The position numbers were made by a program, and so were the translations under genes. A stretch of DNA of 64,000 nt from Burkholderia ubonensis subsp. mesacidophila (GTDB lineage: Bacteria > Pseudomonadota > Gammaproteobacteria > Burkholderiales > Burkholderiaceae): NCBI RefSeq assembly GCF_002097715.1, contig NZ_CP020738.1, positions 1,054,001 through 1,118,000 on the forward strand, read 5' to 3'. Below the pieces are notes generated by a model. The model was not told where the DNA came from, made no database searches, and worked only from the letters and a program-made list of their open reading frames with translations. Within the stretch, counting starts at the first letter, position 1. Every line of letters begins with the position of its first letter. This document shows, in pieces, positions 45,860 to 54,738 of this stretch.

Positions 45860-46891
45860 ATGGCCGCACGTGACGATCGCGCGCCGCGGTGGCGGCGCGC
45901 CGGAGCGGTGGCCGTCGTGGCGCTGGTCGTCGCGGGCGGCGTGTGGATCGGGCGCGGCGCCGCGTTGCGTCATGACGCGGGTTCCGCGCGCGCGCCGGCG
46001 GACGCGACGACGTCCGGCGGCGCTGCCGCGGCGCTGCCGCCGGACGCGGCTAGCGCGGGCCTGCCGTCGTCGCTGGCAGGCTCGAGCGCGCCGCGCCTGC
46101 CGCTCGAGGCGGGCGGCCATCTGGCGAAAGCGCGCGCGGTGCGCGATTTCTTCGACTATTGCCTGAGCGCGCAGAGCGACCTGAGCGCGACCGCGCTCGA
46201 CGCGCTGGTTGCGCGCGAGATCGCCGCGCAGCTCGACGGCACCGTTGCGCAGGCCGAAGCGCTCGACGTCTGGCACCGGTACCGCACGTACCTGGCCGAA
46301 CTGGCGAAGCTGCCGGCCGCGGGCGCCGTCGCCGACAAGTCCGATATCGGCGCGCTGGAACTCGCGCTCGACCAGCGCGCGTCGATCGCGCGGCGCACGC
46401 TCGGCGACTGGAACGAACCGTTTTTCGGCGACGAGCAGTGGCGGCAGCGTTTCGACCTCGCGCGCGTGAAGATCGCGCAGGATCGCACGCTGACCGACGC
46501 GCAGAAGGCCGAGCGCCTTGCCGCGCTCGACCAGCAGCTGCCGCCCGGCGCACGCGCCGAACGGCAGCGCGTCGCGCAGCAGCAGGCCGCGATCGCGCAG
46601 ATCGCGCAGTTGCAGAAGTCGGGTGCGACGCCGGACGCGATGCGTGCGCAACTGACCCAGTCGCTCGGCCCGGAGGTGGCGGAGCGTGCCGCGCGCATGC
46701 AGCAGGACGACGACGCGTGGCAGCGCCGTTACACCGACTATGCGGCGCAACGCGACCAGATCTCCGCCCTTGGGCTGCCGCCGCAGGAGCGCGACGCGCA
46801 GATCGCGGCGCTGCGTCAGCGACTATTCACGAAACCGGGCGACGCGCTGCGCGCGGCGTCGCTCGATCGCGGCGCCGCGGCCCCGCAGTAG
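45860..46891 (+). CDS. lifO: Lipase-specific foldase (Lif)
   Basis: A 343-residue membrane-anchored steric chaperone for the lipase. A single N-terminal helix (AGAVAVVALVVAGGVWIG) anchors it in the inner membrane facing the periplasm. An Ala/Pro-rich linker follows, then the folding domain with the family motif RDFFDYCLSA at the start. The rest is a helical scaffold rich in Arg, Gln and Ala that embraces the lipase. The ATG lies three bases after the lipase stop, so the pair is coupled. Confidence 0.95.
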   Translation: MAARDDRAPRWRRAGAVAVVALVVAGGVWIGRGAALRHDAGSARAPADATTSGGAAAALPPDAASAGLPSSLAGSSAPRLPLEAGGHLAKARAVRDFFDYCLSAQSDLSATALDALVAREIAAQLDGTVAQAEALDVWHRYRTYLAELAKLPAAGAVADKSDIGALELALDQRASIARRTLGDWNEPFFGDEQWRQRFDLARVKIAQDRTLTDAQKAERLAALDQQLPPGARAERQRVAQQQAAIAQIAQLQKSGATPDAMRAQLTQSLGPEVAERAARMQQDDDAWQRRYTDYAAQRDQISALGLPPQERDAQIAALRQRLFTKPGDALRAASLDRGAAAPQ

Positions 46892-46918
46892 CTGTGACGT
46901 GCGCGGCGTGAAGCGGCC

Positions 46919-48448
46919 CTATGCCGCGCGCGTCGCCTGCCGCGGCAAGTGGCGCTCGATCGTCGTCGCGAGCGTGTCGAACGCGGGGCCGATGCTCTCG
47001 TGCGCGACGCATGCATAGCCGAGCAGCAGGCCCGGCCGCGCGGCGTCCGTGCTGCTGTAGTAGCTCGTGAGCGGACGCACGATCACGCCGGCGTCGAACG
47101 CGCTCTGCGTGACCTCGCGATCGTCGCAGGCGTCGGGCAGGCCGAGCACGAGATGCAGGCCTGCCTCGTCGCCCATCACCGGCAGCGCGTCGCCGAAGCG
47201 GGCGTGGATTGCGTCGATCAGGAGCTGCCTGCGCTCGCCGTACAGCGTGCGCATCCGCCGCACGTGCGAGGTCAGATAGCCGTCCATGATGAATTCGGCG
47301 AGCACGGCCTGCTGCATCAGCTGCCCCTCGCGATACAGTTCCGACAGCCCGGTGCGGAACGTGTCGACCAGGTGCTCCGGCACGACCATGTAGCCCATTC
47401 GCAAGCCCGGGAACAGCATCTTGCCGAGACTGCCGACGTAGATCACGCGGCCGCCGTCGTCGAGCCCCTGCAGCGACGCGAGCGGGCGGCTGCCGTAGCG
47501 GAACTCGCTGTCGTAGTCGTCCTCGATGATCCAGCAGCGGTGCTGCCGCGCATATTCGAGCAGCATCCGGCGCCGCGCGAGGCTCATCACCATCCCGAGC
47601 GGATACTGGTGCGACGGCGTGACGAGCACGAGCCGCGGCGGATGCTGCAGGTCGCTCACGCGCGGGTCGAGCCCTTCCTGGTCGACCGGCACCGGCGTGA
47701 GCGTCAGCCCGGCCGCCTGCAGCACGCTGCGCACGCCCCAGTAGCAGGGCTCTTCCACCCACGCGCGATCGCCGATGTCGGACAGGAGGCGCACCGCGAG
47801 ATCGATCGACTGGTGGATCCCCGTTGTGATGATCAACTGGTCCGGCGAGCATTTCACCGAGCGCGCGACGCGCAGGTAGTCGGCAAGCGCGCGCCGCAGC
47901 GGGCGGTAGCCGCCGCCCGGCGCGTAGGTCAGCAGCTCCGGGTTCGCTTCCTTCCATAGCCGCGCCTGCAGGCGGCTCCACGTGCGGCTCGGGAATTCCG
48001 ACACGTCCGGCACGCCCGGCATGAACGCGCCCCACTGACGGCGCGATACCCCGGCATGTTCGATCAGCTGGCGGCCGCGCATCGACAGGCCGCCCTGCGC
48101 GTCGTCCTGCTGCGCCGCTGCATCGTCGGCGGAAGGTGACGGAGGCGGGCTGCCCGGCGCCTGCATCGCCGCGGCGTCCGGGCGCGTGTCGGCGACATAG
48201 GTGCCGCTGCCGGTCGTCGTCAGCACGTAGCCTTCGGCCGTCAGCTGGTCGTACACGTGCAGCACGGTATTGCGCGCGATCGACAGGTCGGCGGCGAGCG
48301 TTCGCGAACTCGGCAGCTTGGTTCCTGGCCCCAATTCCCCGGTCAGGATGGCCTGCTGCATCAGCTGCAGCAGCTGGCGATACATCGGCTCGGACGAGCC
48401 GCGGTCGAGGCGCGCGGAGAGCCAGTCGGCAAGGATCACGGTATCCAA
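46919..48448 (-). CDS. MocR/PdxR-type regulator (GntR HTH fused to aminotransferase domain)
   Basis: A 509-residue regulator. The N-terminal GntR winged helix reads QQAILTGELGPGTKLPSSRT and LSIARNTVLHVYDQLTAEGY. A linker follows, then a type I aminotransferase-like domain with the PLP-lysine motif YVGSLGKMLFPGLRMGY and the Asp of IIEDDYDSEFRYG. The start is a TTG at 48448 preceded by AGGACCAC; a GTG nine bases later is possible. It is divergent from the polyamine-type ABC genes. Other MocR proteins in this context act on GABA or polyamine genes, so it is the likely regulator here. Confidence 0.9.
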   Translation of the reverse strand: MDTVILADWLSARLDRGSSEPMYRQLLQLMQQAILTGELGPGTKLPSSRTLAADLSIARNTVLHVYDQLTAEGYVLTTTGSGTYVADTRPDAAAMQAPGSPPPSPSADDAAAQQDDAQGGLSMRGRQLIEHAGVSRRQWGAFMPGVPDVSEFPSRTWSRLQARLWKEANPELLTYAPGGGYRPLRRALADYLRVARSVKCSPDQLIITTGIHQSIDLAVRLLSDIGDRAWVEEPCYWGVRSVLQAAGLTLTPVPVDQEGLDPRVSDLQHPPRLVLVTPSHQYPLGMVMSLARRRMLLEYARQHRCWIIEDDYDSEFRYGSRPLASLQGLDDGGRVIYVGSLGKMLFPGLRMGYMVVPEHLVDTFRTGLSELYREGQLMQQAVLAEFIMDGYLTSHVRRMRTLYGERRQLLIDAIHARFGDALPVMGDEAGLHLVLGLPDACDDREVTQSAFDAGVIVRPLTSYYSSTDAARPGLLLGYACVAHESIGPAFDTLATTIERHLPRQATRAA

Positions 48449-48453
48449 AGTGG

Positions 48454-48493
48454 TCCTACTAGGAATATTGAAATGGTTCCCTATTGTAGAACC
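48454..48493. promoter_or_regulatory. Two palindromes in the MocR/ABC divergent promoter region
   Basis: TCCTA-C-TAGGA at 48454-48464 and GGTTC-N9-GAACC at 48475-48493 lie in the 108-bp gap. They are the natural candidates for the regulator's operators, though MocR sites are often direct repeats. Confidence 0.4.
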
Positions 48494-48503
48494 GTGTCCG
48501 CCG

Positions 48504-48509
48504 TATAGT
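48504..48509 (+). promoter_or_regulatory. Candidate -10 box of the polyamine-type ABC operon
   Basis: TATAGT at 48504-48509 fits -10 in five of six positions, with a poor -35 (CTATTG, 17 bp spacing) that overlaps the GGTTC-N9-GAACC palindrome. A weak -35 covered by an operator suits activation or repression by MocR. Confidence 0.35.
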
Positions 48510-48556
48510 GAGTCGCATCTCAATAATGCGTGTCGCGTTGCAAGGGGACAGCCACG

Positions 48557-49663
48557 ATGAAGACCGATGAAGTGATCGTCAGCTTTCGCGGCGTGCGGAA
48601 GACCTACGACGGCGAGACGCTCGTCGTCAAATCGCTCGACCTGGACATCCGTCGCGGGGAATTCCTGACGCTGCTCGGGCCGTCCGGCTCCGGCAAGACG
48701 ACCTGCCTGATGATGCTGGCCGGCTTCGAGTTTCCGACGGGCGGCGAGATTCGCCTCGACGGCGAGCTGCTGAACCACGTGCCGCCGCACAAGCGCAACA
48801 TCGGCATGGTGTTCCAGAACTATGCGCTGTTTCCGCACCTGACCGTCGAGCAGAACGTCGCGTATCCGCTGACGGTGCGCAAGCTGGTGGCCGGCGAGCG
48901 CGCCGAGCGCGTCGCGCATGCGCTGAAGATGGTGCAGATGGAACGTTTCGCGAAGCGCTACCCGTCGCAACTGTCGGGCGGCCAGCAGCAGCGCATCGCG
49001 CTGGCCCGCGCGCTGGTGTTCGAGCCGAAGCTCGTGCTGATGGACGAGCCGCTCGGCGCGCTCGACAAGCAGCTGCGCGAACACATGCAGTACGAACTGA
49101 AGGCGCTGCACGAGAAGCTCGGCGTGACCTTCGTCTACGTGACGCACGACCAGGGCGAGGCGCTGACGATGTCGGACCGCGTCGCCGTGTTCGACAAGGG
49201 CATCGTGCAGCAGCTCGACACCGTCGACCGCCTGTACGAATCGCCGTGCAACGAATTCGTCGCGAACTTCATCGGCGACAGCAACCGGCTGCGCGGTACG
49301 GTCGCACGCGTCGACGGCGAGTTCTGCGAGTTCCGGCTCGACGACGGCACGAAGCTCGTCGGCCGCAACATCGGCAACGCCACGGCCGGTGCGGCCGCGG
49401 TCGCATGCATCCGTCCCGAGCGCATGAGCCTCGCGCTGCAGCACGGCAACGGCCACGCGAACGGTGCTGCCGCCAACCTGCTGGCTGGCGAGGCCCGCAG
49501 CCTCATCTATTTCGGCGATCACGTGCGCATGCGCTGCGCGGTGCCGGGGCAGGACGAATGCTTCGTCAAGGTTCCGCTCGGCACCGGCGCGCTCGACGCG
49601 TTCTCGCCCGGTGCGCCGGTCGGCCTCGCGTTCGCGCCGGAGCATCTGCGCGTGTTCGCCTGA
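48557..49663 (+). CDS. potA: ABC importer ATPase, PotA-like
   Basis: A 368-residue ATP-binding subunit. Walker A is GPSGSGKT, the Q-loop is in FQNYALFPHL, the signature is LSGGQQQR, Walker B is LVLMDEPLG, and the switch His is in YVTHDQGE. The C-terminal third is a TOBE-like regulatory domain (CIRPERMSLAL). It heads a four-gene operon ATPase-binding protein-permease-permease, the order of spermidine/putrescine importers. The start ATG 48557 follows AAGGGGACAG. The ligand is inferred from family and context, not shown. Confidence 0.9.
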   Translation: MKTDEVIVSFRGVRKTYDGETLVVKSLDLDIRRGEFLTLLGPSGSGKTTCLMMLAGFEFPTGGEIRLDGELLNHVPPHKRNIGMVFQNYALFPHLTVEQNVAYPLTVRKLVAGERAERVAHALKMVQMERFAKRYPSQLSGGQQQRIALARALVFEPKLVLMDEPLGALDKQLREHMQYELKALHEKLGVTFVYVTHDQGEALTMSDRVAVFDKGIVQQLDTVDRLYESPCNEFVANFIGDSNRLRGTVARVDGEFCEFRLDDGTKLVGRNIGNATAGAAAVACIRPERMSLALQHGNGHANGAAANLLAGEARSLIYFGDHVRMRCAVPGQDECFVKVPLGTGALDAFSPGAPVGLAFAPEHLRVFA

Positions 49664-49734
49664 ACACGGCTTCACGGTTTTCTGCAGCACGTCGTCCATA
49701 ACAACGGCGCACTTCCACCACGAGAGGAACCATC

Positions 49735-50781
49735 ATGAATCGAGCAAGCTTTACCGCGCGCCGCACCGCCTTCGCGCTGGCGCTGGCCGTGTTCGGCGCA
49801 TCCGCGTCGGCGGCGGAGATCACGGTCGTCAACTTCGGCGGCGCGAACGGCGATGCGCAGAAGGTCGCGTTCAACCAGCCGTTCGAGAAGTCGACGGGCA
49901 ACAAGGTCACGGCCGTCGAATACAACGGCGAGCAGGCCAAGGTGAAGGCGATGGTCGAGGCGAAGCACGTCAACTGGGACGTGGTCGAGGTCGAATCGGG
50001 CGACCTGAACCGCGGCTGCGACGAAGGGCTGTACGAGAAGCTCGACTGGTCGAAGATCGCGAAGAAATCCGACCTGATTCCGGAATCGCCGCAGACCTGC
50101 GGCGTCGGCTTCTTCGTGTGGTCGACCACGCTCGCGTACAACGCGGACAAGCTGAAGGCCGCGCCGACGGGCTGGGCCGATTTCTGGGACGTGAAGAAAT
50201 TCCCGGGCAAGCGCGGGATGCGCAAGGGTGCGCGCTACAACCTCGAGTTCGCGCTGATGGCCGACGGCGTCGCGCCGAAGGACGTCTACAAGGTGCTCGG
50301 CACGAAGGCCGGCCAGGATCGCGCGTTCAAGAAGCTCGACGAGCTGAAGCCGAACATCCAGTGGTGGGAGGCGGGCGCGCAGCCGCCGCAGTTCCTGGTC
50401 GCCGGCGACGTCGTGATGTCGACCGCGTACAACGGCCGCATCAGCGCAGCGCAGAAGGAAGGCAAGAACCTGAAGGTGGTGTGGAACGGCAGCATCTACG
50501 ACCTGGACTACTGGGCGATTCCGAAGGGCACGCCGAACAAGGCGCTCGCCGAGAAGTTCATCGCGTACTCGCTGACGTCGAAGCCGCAGCAGGACTACGC
50601 GCAGCACATCTCGTACGGCCCGGCGAACCTCGCCGCGATCAAGTCGCTCGACGCGAAGACGCTCGCGAACCTGCCGAACTCGCCGGCCAACGGCAAGAAC
50701 GCAGTGCTGCAGGACATCGGCTTCTGGACCGATCACAGCGACGAGCTCGAGCAGCGTTTCGCCGCGTGGGCGTCGAAGTAA
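49735..50781 (+). CDS. potD: Periplasmic substrate-binding protein, PotD-like
   Basis: A 348-residue solute-binding protein with signal peptide RTAFALALAVFGASASAA. The mature part opens EITVVNFGGANGDAQKVA, then VEVESGDLNRGCDEGLYEKL and AGDVVMSTAYNGRISAA, the pattern of polyamine/opine-type binding proteins (SBP family 8). CGVGFFVWSTTLAYNADKL contains aromatic residues typical of amine binding. The first element after the ATPase in the operon. Other amines such as GABA or agmatine are possible ligands. Confidence 0.88.
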   Translation: MNRASFTARRTAFALALAVFGASASAAEITVVNFGGANGDAQKVAFNQPFEKSTGNKVTAVEYNGEQAKVKAMVEAKHVNWDVVEVESGDLNRGCDEGLYEKLDWSKIAKKSDLIPESPQTCGVGFFVWSTTLAYNADKLKAAPTGWADFWDVKKFPGKRGMRKGARYNLEFALMADGVAPKDVYKVLGTKAGQDRAFKKLDELKPNIQWWEAGAQPPQFLVAGDVVMSTAYNGRISAAQKEGKNLKVVWNGSIYDLDYWAIPKGTPNKALAEKFIAYSLTSKPQQDYAQHISYGPANLAAIKSLDAKTLANLPNSPANGKNAVLQDIGFWTDHSDELEQRFAAWASK

Positions 50782-50869
50782 GCGCGTCGCAGTCCTGACG
50801 CAACCGGCCGCGCGATGCGCATGCGTCGCGCGGCATGCCGCCGGACTCCGGTCCGGCCGGAGAGACCCG

Positions 50870-52141
50870 TTGAATACGATGACGATCGCTTCTTCTCCGT
50901 CGACGCAGTCGACCGCCACGCTCAAACGCGAGCTGAAGGCCGCCGAGGCCAGGAAGCGCACGATGGCGCTGCTGCTGGTCGCGCCGCTCGCGATCTTCCT
51001 GCTGCTGATCTTCGTCGTGCCGATCGGCGCGCTGCTGACGCGCGCGGTGCAGAATCCGGAGATCGCGGCCGCGCTGCCGAAGACGGTCGCCGCGCTGTCC
51101 GGCTGGGACCGCAAGACGCCGCCCGCCGACGCCGCGTACGCGGCGCTCGCCGCCGACATGACGCGGGTGGCCGACAGCGAGGCGATGGGCGCGCTCGCGC
51201 GGCGCCTGAACACCGAGATTCCCGGCTACCGGTCGCTCGTCGCGAAGACCGCGCGCGCGATGCCGCTCAAGGGCGATAACGGCGAAGCGCTCGCGCCCGC
51301 GCAGCAGCGCGCGAAGCTCGTCGAGCTCGATGCGCGCTGGGGCGACCCCGCGTACTGGCAGGCGATCGCGAAGAACGGCAGCGCGTATTCGCCGTTCTAC
51401 CTGCTCGCGTCGCTCGATCACAAGCAGGACGGCTTCGGCCACGTCGTGCCCGCCGATCCGGACCAGTCGATCTACCTGGCGATCTTCGGACGCACGCTCG
51501 TGATCGGCTTCGCGGTCACGCTGTTCGCGCTGCTGCTCGGCTATCCGCTCGCGTACTGGATCTCGACGCTGTCGGAGCGGCGCGCGAATCTCGTGATGAT
51601 CCTCGTGCTGATCCCGTTCTGGACCTCGGTGCTGGTGCGCGTCGCCGCATGGATCGTGCTGCTGCAGAGCGAAGGGCTCGTCAACAAGGCGCTGATCGGC
51701 AGCGGGCTGATCTCGCATCCGCTCGCGCTGCTGTTCAACCGGGTCGGCGTGTACATCTCGATGACGCACATCCTGCTGCCGTTCATGATCCTGCCGCTCT
51801 TCAGCGTGATGAAGTCGATCCCGCCGACCTACCAGCGCGCGGCCGTGTCGCTCGGCAGCCATCCGTTCGCGGCGTTCTGGCGGGTGTACGTGCCGCAGAC
51901 CTATCCGGGCGTCGGCGCGGGCGCGCTGCTGGTGTTCATCCTCGCGATCGGCTACTACATCACGCCGGCGCTGCTCGGCGGACCGAACGACCAGATGGTC
52001 AGCTACTACGTCGCGTACTTCACGAACGTGACGATCAACTGGGGCATGGCGTGCGCGCTCGGCGGGCTGCTGCTCGCGGCGACGCTCGTGCTGTATGCGG
52101 TCTACGGCCGCTTCACCCGCTCGAACGTGAGCCTCGGCTGA
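50870..52141 (+). CDS. potB: ABC permease, PotB-like, with large periplasmic insert
   Basis: A 423-residue inner-membrane permease. After the first helix (ALLLVAPLAIFLLLIFVVPIG) comes an insert of about 140 residues (RAVQNPEIAAALPKTVAALS to DPDQSIYLAIFGRTLV) before the remaining five helices. That makes it longer than E. coli PotB (275). The ATPase-coupling EAA-like loop is RAAVSLGSHPFAAFWRVYVPQT. The start is TTG 50870 with GGAGAGACCCG upstream; ATG 50879 is the alternative. Confidence 0.87.
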   Translation: MNTMTIASSPSTQSTATLKRELKAAEARKRTMALLLVAPLAIFLLLIFVVPIGALLTRAVQNPEIAAALPKTVAALSGWDRKTPPADAAYAALAADMTRVADSEAMGALARRLNTEIPGYRSLVAKTARAMPLKGDNGEALAPAQQRAKLVELDARWGDPAYWQAIAKNGSAYSPFYLLASLDHKQDGFGHVVPADPDQSIYLAIFGRTLVIGFAVTLFALLLGYPLAYWISTLSERRANLVMILVLIPFWTSVLVRVAAWIVLLQSEGLVNKALIGSGLISHPLALLFNRVGVYISMTHILLPFMILPLFSVMKSIPPTYQRAAVSLGSHPFAAFWRVYVPQTYPGVGAGALLVFILAIGYYITPALLGGPNDQMVSYYVAYFTNVTINWGMACALGGLLLAATLVLYAVYGRFTRSNVSLG

Positions 52142-52171
52142 GCCGCGGGAAACAGGGAAGGGGATTCCAAC

Positions 52172-53011
52172 ATGAAACTGCTCGCCAGGCCGCTGTTCGC
52201 GCCGCACATGTCGTTCGTCGAGCGCGCGTGGTACGTCGCGTTGCGCGTGCTCGTCGTGCTGACGCTGCTGTACCTGATCCTGCCGGTGCTCGCGATCGTG
52301 CCGCTGTCGTTCTCGTCGAGCACGTTCCTCGTCTATCCGATCCCGGGCTTCTCGACGCGCTGGTACGAGAACCTGATCGCGTCCGACGAGTGGCGCATGG
52401 CCGCGAAGAACAGCTTCATCGTCGCGCCGTCGGCCACCGTCGTCGCGACCGTGCTCGGCACGCTCGCCGCGATCGGGCTCACGAAGGCCGACTTCCGCGG
52501 CAAGGGGCTGCTGATGGCGGTGCTGCTGTCGCCGATGATCGTGCCGGTCGTCGTGGTCGGGGTCGGCATGTACCTGTTCTTCGCGCCGCTCGGCCTCGCC
52601 AACACCTACACGGGCCTGATCTGCGCGCACGCGGCGCTCGGCGTGCCGTTCGTCGTCACGACGGTGGCCGCGACGCTGCAGGGCTTCAACCACAACCTCG
52701 TGCGCGCGAGCCTGTCGCTCGGCGCGAATCCGGTCACGACGTTCTTTCGCGTCACGCTGCCGGTGATCGCGCCGGGCGTGATGTCGGGCGCGCTGTTCGC
52801 GTTCGCGACGTCGTTCGACGAAGTGGTCGTCACGCTGTTCCTCGCCGGCGCCGACCAGACCACGCTGCCGCGCCAGATGTTCACCGGCATCCGCGAGAAC
52901 ATCAGCCCGACGATCGCCGCACTCGCGACGATTCTGATCCTCTTCTCGACGAGTCTGCTGCTCGCGCTCGAGTGGCTGCGCGGACGCAATGCGCGGCGGG
53001 CGGTGACGTGA
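52172..53011 (+). CDS. potC: ABC permease, PotC-like
   Basis: A 279-residue partner permease with six helices (VLTLLYLILPVLAIVPLSFS near the start). The EAA loop is RASLSLGANPVTTFFRVTLPVI, followed by SGALFAFATSFDEVVVTLFLAG, both typical of PotC. It ends ARRAVT. The ribosome binding site is AAGGGGATTCCAAC before ATG 52172. It closes the operon; no metabolic gene follows. Confidence 0.9.
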   Translation: MKLLARPLFAPHMSFVERAWYVALRVLVVLTLLYLILPVLAIVPLSFSSSTFLVYPIPGFSTRWYENLIASDEWRMAAKNSFIVAPSATVVATVLGTLAAIGLTKADFRGKGLLMAVLLSPMIVPVVVVGVGMYLFFAPLGLANTYTGLICAHAALGVPFVVTTVAATLQGFNHNLVRASLSLGANPVTTFFRVTLPVIAPGVMSGALFAFATSFDEVVVTLFLAGADQTTLPRQMFTGIRENISPTIAALATILILFSTSLLLALEWLRGRNARRAVT

Positions 53012-53205
53012 CGACGTGACGAAGTGAAGGTGGACCGGCTTTCGTTTGGCTGACCATTGAGGCGGCCGCCTGCAGGATCGATGCGGCTCTGCAACAATAC
53101 GGAACGCGGCGGCGCGCGCACCGGTTGTTCCGGACGACGCGCGCGCTGTCGAGCCGGTCCATCCGCGACGCATCGCATCGCGTCGCTCGTCAGCAGAGTC
53201 ACATC

Positions 53206-54612
53206 TTGTCCGAAACCGCTTCCGCCGCCCGCACCCCGGAGCCGGCCGTCAACTGGCGCGCGATGTCCGCCGTGCTGCTGGCCGTCGCGCTCGCGACGCT
53301 CGACACCGCGATCGCGAACACGGCGCTGCCCGCGATCGCCGCCGACCTGCACGCGGCGCCCGCCGCATCCGTGTGGATCATCAACGCGTACCAGCTCGCG
53401 ATGGTCGCGACGTTGCTGCCGTTCGCCGCGCTCGGCGACATCGTCGGCCATAAGCGTGTGTACATCGCCGGTCTCGCGGTCTTCACGCTGGCGTCGCTCG
53501 GCTGCGCACTCGCGTCGACGCTCCCGCTGCTGACGGCCGCGCGGATCGTGCAGGGCCTGGGCGCGAGCGCGATCATGAGCGTCAACGTCGCGCTGATCCG
53601 CAGCCTGTATCCCGCGCACCGGCTCGGGCGCGGCGTCGGTCTCAACGCGCTCGTCGTCGGCGTGGCGTTCGCGGTGGGCCCGACGATCGCGTCGCTGATC
53701 CTGTCGGTCGCCGCCTGGCCGTGGCTGTTCGCGGTGAACGTGCCGCTCGGCCTGTGCGCGTTCGCAGTAGCGATTCCGTCGCTGCCGCAGACGGCGCGCG
53801 GCCGCCACGCATTCGATCCGGTGGCCGCGCTGCTCAACGTCGTCGCGTTCGCCGCGCTGATCTTCGCGCTCGGCGAGGCCGCGCAGCGCGGGCCGCTGCA
53901 TGTCGTGCTCGCCGCCGCCACGCTGGCGCTCGGCTTCGGCTTCCTGCTGATCCGCCGCGAGGCCGGGCATCCGGCGCCGATGCTGCCGGTCGACCTGTTT
54001 CGCCGGCCCGTGTTTGCGCTGTCCGCGCTGACCGCGGTCTGCGCGTTTGCCGCGCAGGGGCTCGCGTTCGTGTCGCTGCCGTTCTATTTCGAAACCGTGC
54101 TGCATCGGAGCGCGGTCGAGACGGGCTTCCTGATGACGCCCTGGTCGATCGTCGTCGCGCTCGCGGCGCCGCTCGCGGGGCGTCTGTCGGACCGCTACCC
54201 GCCCGGGCTGCTCGGCGCGGTCGGCCTCGCGCTGCTGTGCGCGGGCATGGCGTCGCTCGCCACGCTGCCGGCGGCGCCGCACGTGCTCGACATCGGCTGG
54301 CGGATGATGCTGTGCGGCGCGGGCTTCGGCTTTTTCCAGTCGCCGAACCTGAAGGCGCTGATGTCGAGCGCGCCGCCCGAGCGCAGCGGCGGCGCGAGCG
54401 GGATCATCGGGACCGCGCGGCTGACCGGGCAGGCGACCGGCGCGGCGCTCGTCGCGCTGTCGTTCGGGATCGCGGGCCGCTATGGGCCGACGCTTGCGCT
54501 GGTGCTCGGCGCGTGCTTTGCCGGCGCCGCGAGCGTCGTGAGCGGGCTGCGGATGTTCGCGCCGTCGCATCGCGCCGGCGTGGCGGTCGCATCGGAGCGG
54601 GCGACGAAGTGA
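53206..54612 (+). CDS. MFS transporter, DHA2-type drug exporter
   Basis: A 468-residue transporter with about 14 helices. Motifs include LDTAIANTALPAIAADL (helix 1, DHA2), GDIVGHKRVY (motif A variant) and ARIVQGLGASAIMSVNVALIR (motif C region). DHA2 members expel drugs or toxic organic compounds with protons. Its substrate is unknown. The start is uncertain: TTG 53206 (SETASAARTPEPAV) gives the normal N-terminus; ATG 53125 would add 27 Arg/Ser-rich residues. Both starts have weak ribosome binding sites. Confidence 0.85.
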   Translation: MSETASAARTPEPAVNWRAMSAVLLAVALATLDTAIANTALPAIAADLHAAPAASVWIINAYQLAMVATLLPFAALGDIVGHKRVYIAGLAVFTLASLGCALASTLPLLTAARIVQGLGASAIMSVNVALIRSLYPAHRLGRGVGLNALVVGVAFAVGPTIASLILSVAAWPWLFAVNVPLGLCAFAVAIPSLPQTARGRHAFDPVAALLNVVAFAALIFALGEAAQRGPLHVVLAAATLALGFGFLLIRREAGHPAPMLPVDLFRRPVFALSALTAVCAFAAQGLAFVSLPFYFETVLHRSAVETGFLMTPWSIVVALAAPLAGRLSDRYPPGLLGAVGLALLCAGMASLATLPAAPHVLDIGWRMMLCGAGFGFFQSPNLKALMSSAPPERSGGASGIIGTARLTGQATGAALVALSFGIAGRYGPTLALVLGACFAGAASVVSGLRMFAPSHRAGVAVASERATK

Positions 54613-54681
54613 CGGCGGGGCCGCAGTTGCCGGGGCGCTCGGTCGGTCCGTTGCGTCAATGCGAAGAATCAGGGAAGCAAG

Positions 54682-54724
54682 AAAACAAAAAGCCGGCGCG
54701 CGGTGAATCTCCCCGCGCGCCGGC
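54682..54724 (-). terminator. Rho-independent terminator of the S53 peptidase gene
   Basis: A 12-bp GC-rich stem GCCGGCGCGCGG/CCGCGCGCCGGC (54692-54703 with 54713-54724). On the minus strand it is followed by CTTTTTGTTTTC. It lies 15 bp past the minus-strand peptidase stop. Confidence 0.8.
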
Positions 54725-54738
54725 CTTGCATACATCGC

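Noticed and set aside
48449..49699. Extension of the MocR frame upstream over potA
   Set aside because: The MocR domain starts at TTG 48448 with a ribosome binding site; the extension is antisense to the ATPase gene.
53125..53205. ATG 53125 as the MFS start
   Set aside because: It adds an Arg/Ser-rich stretch without a ribosome binding site; DHA2 proteins usually start close to helix 1. Not fully excluded.
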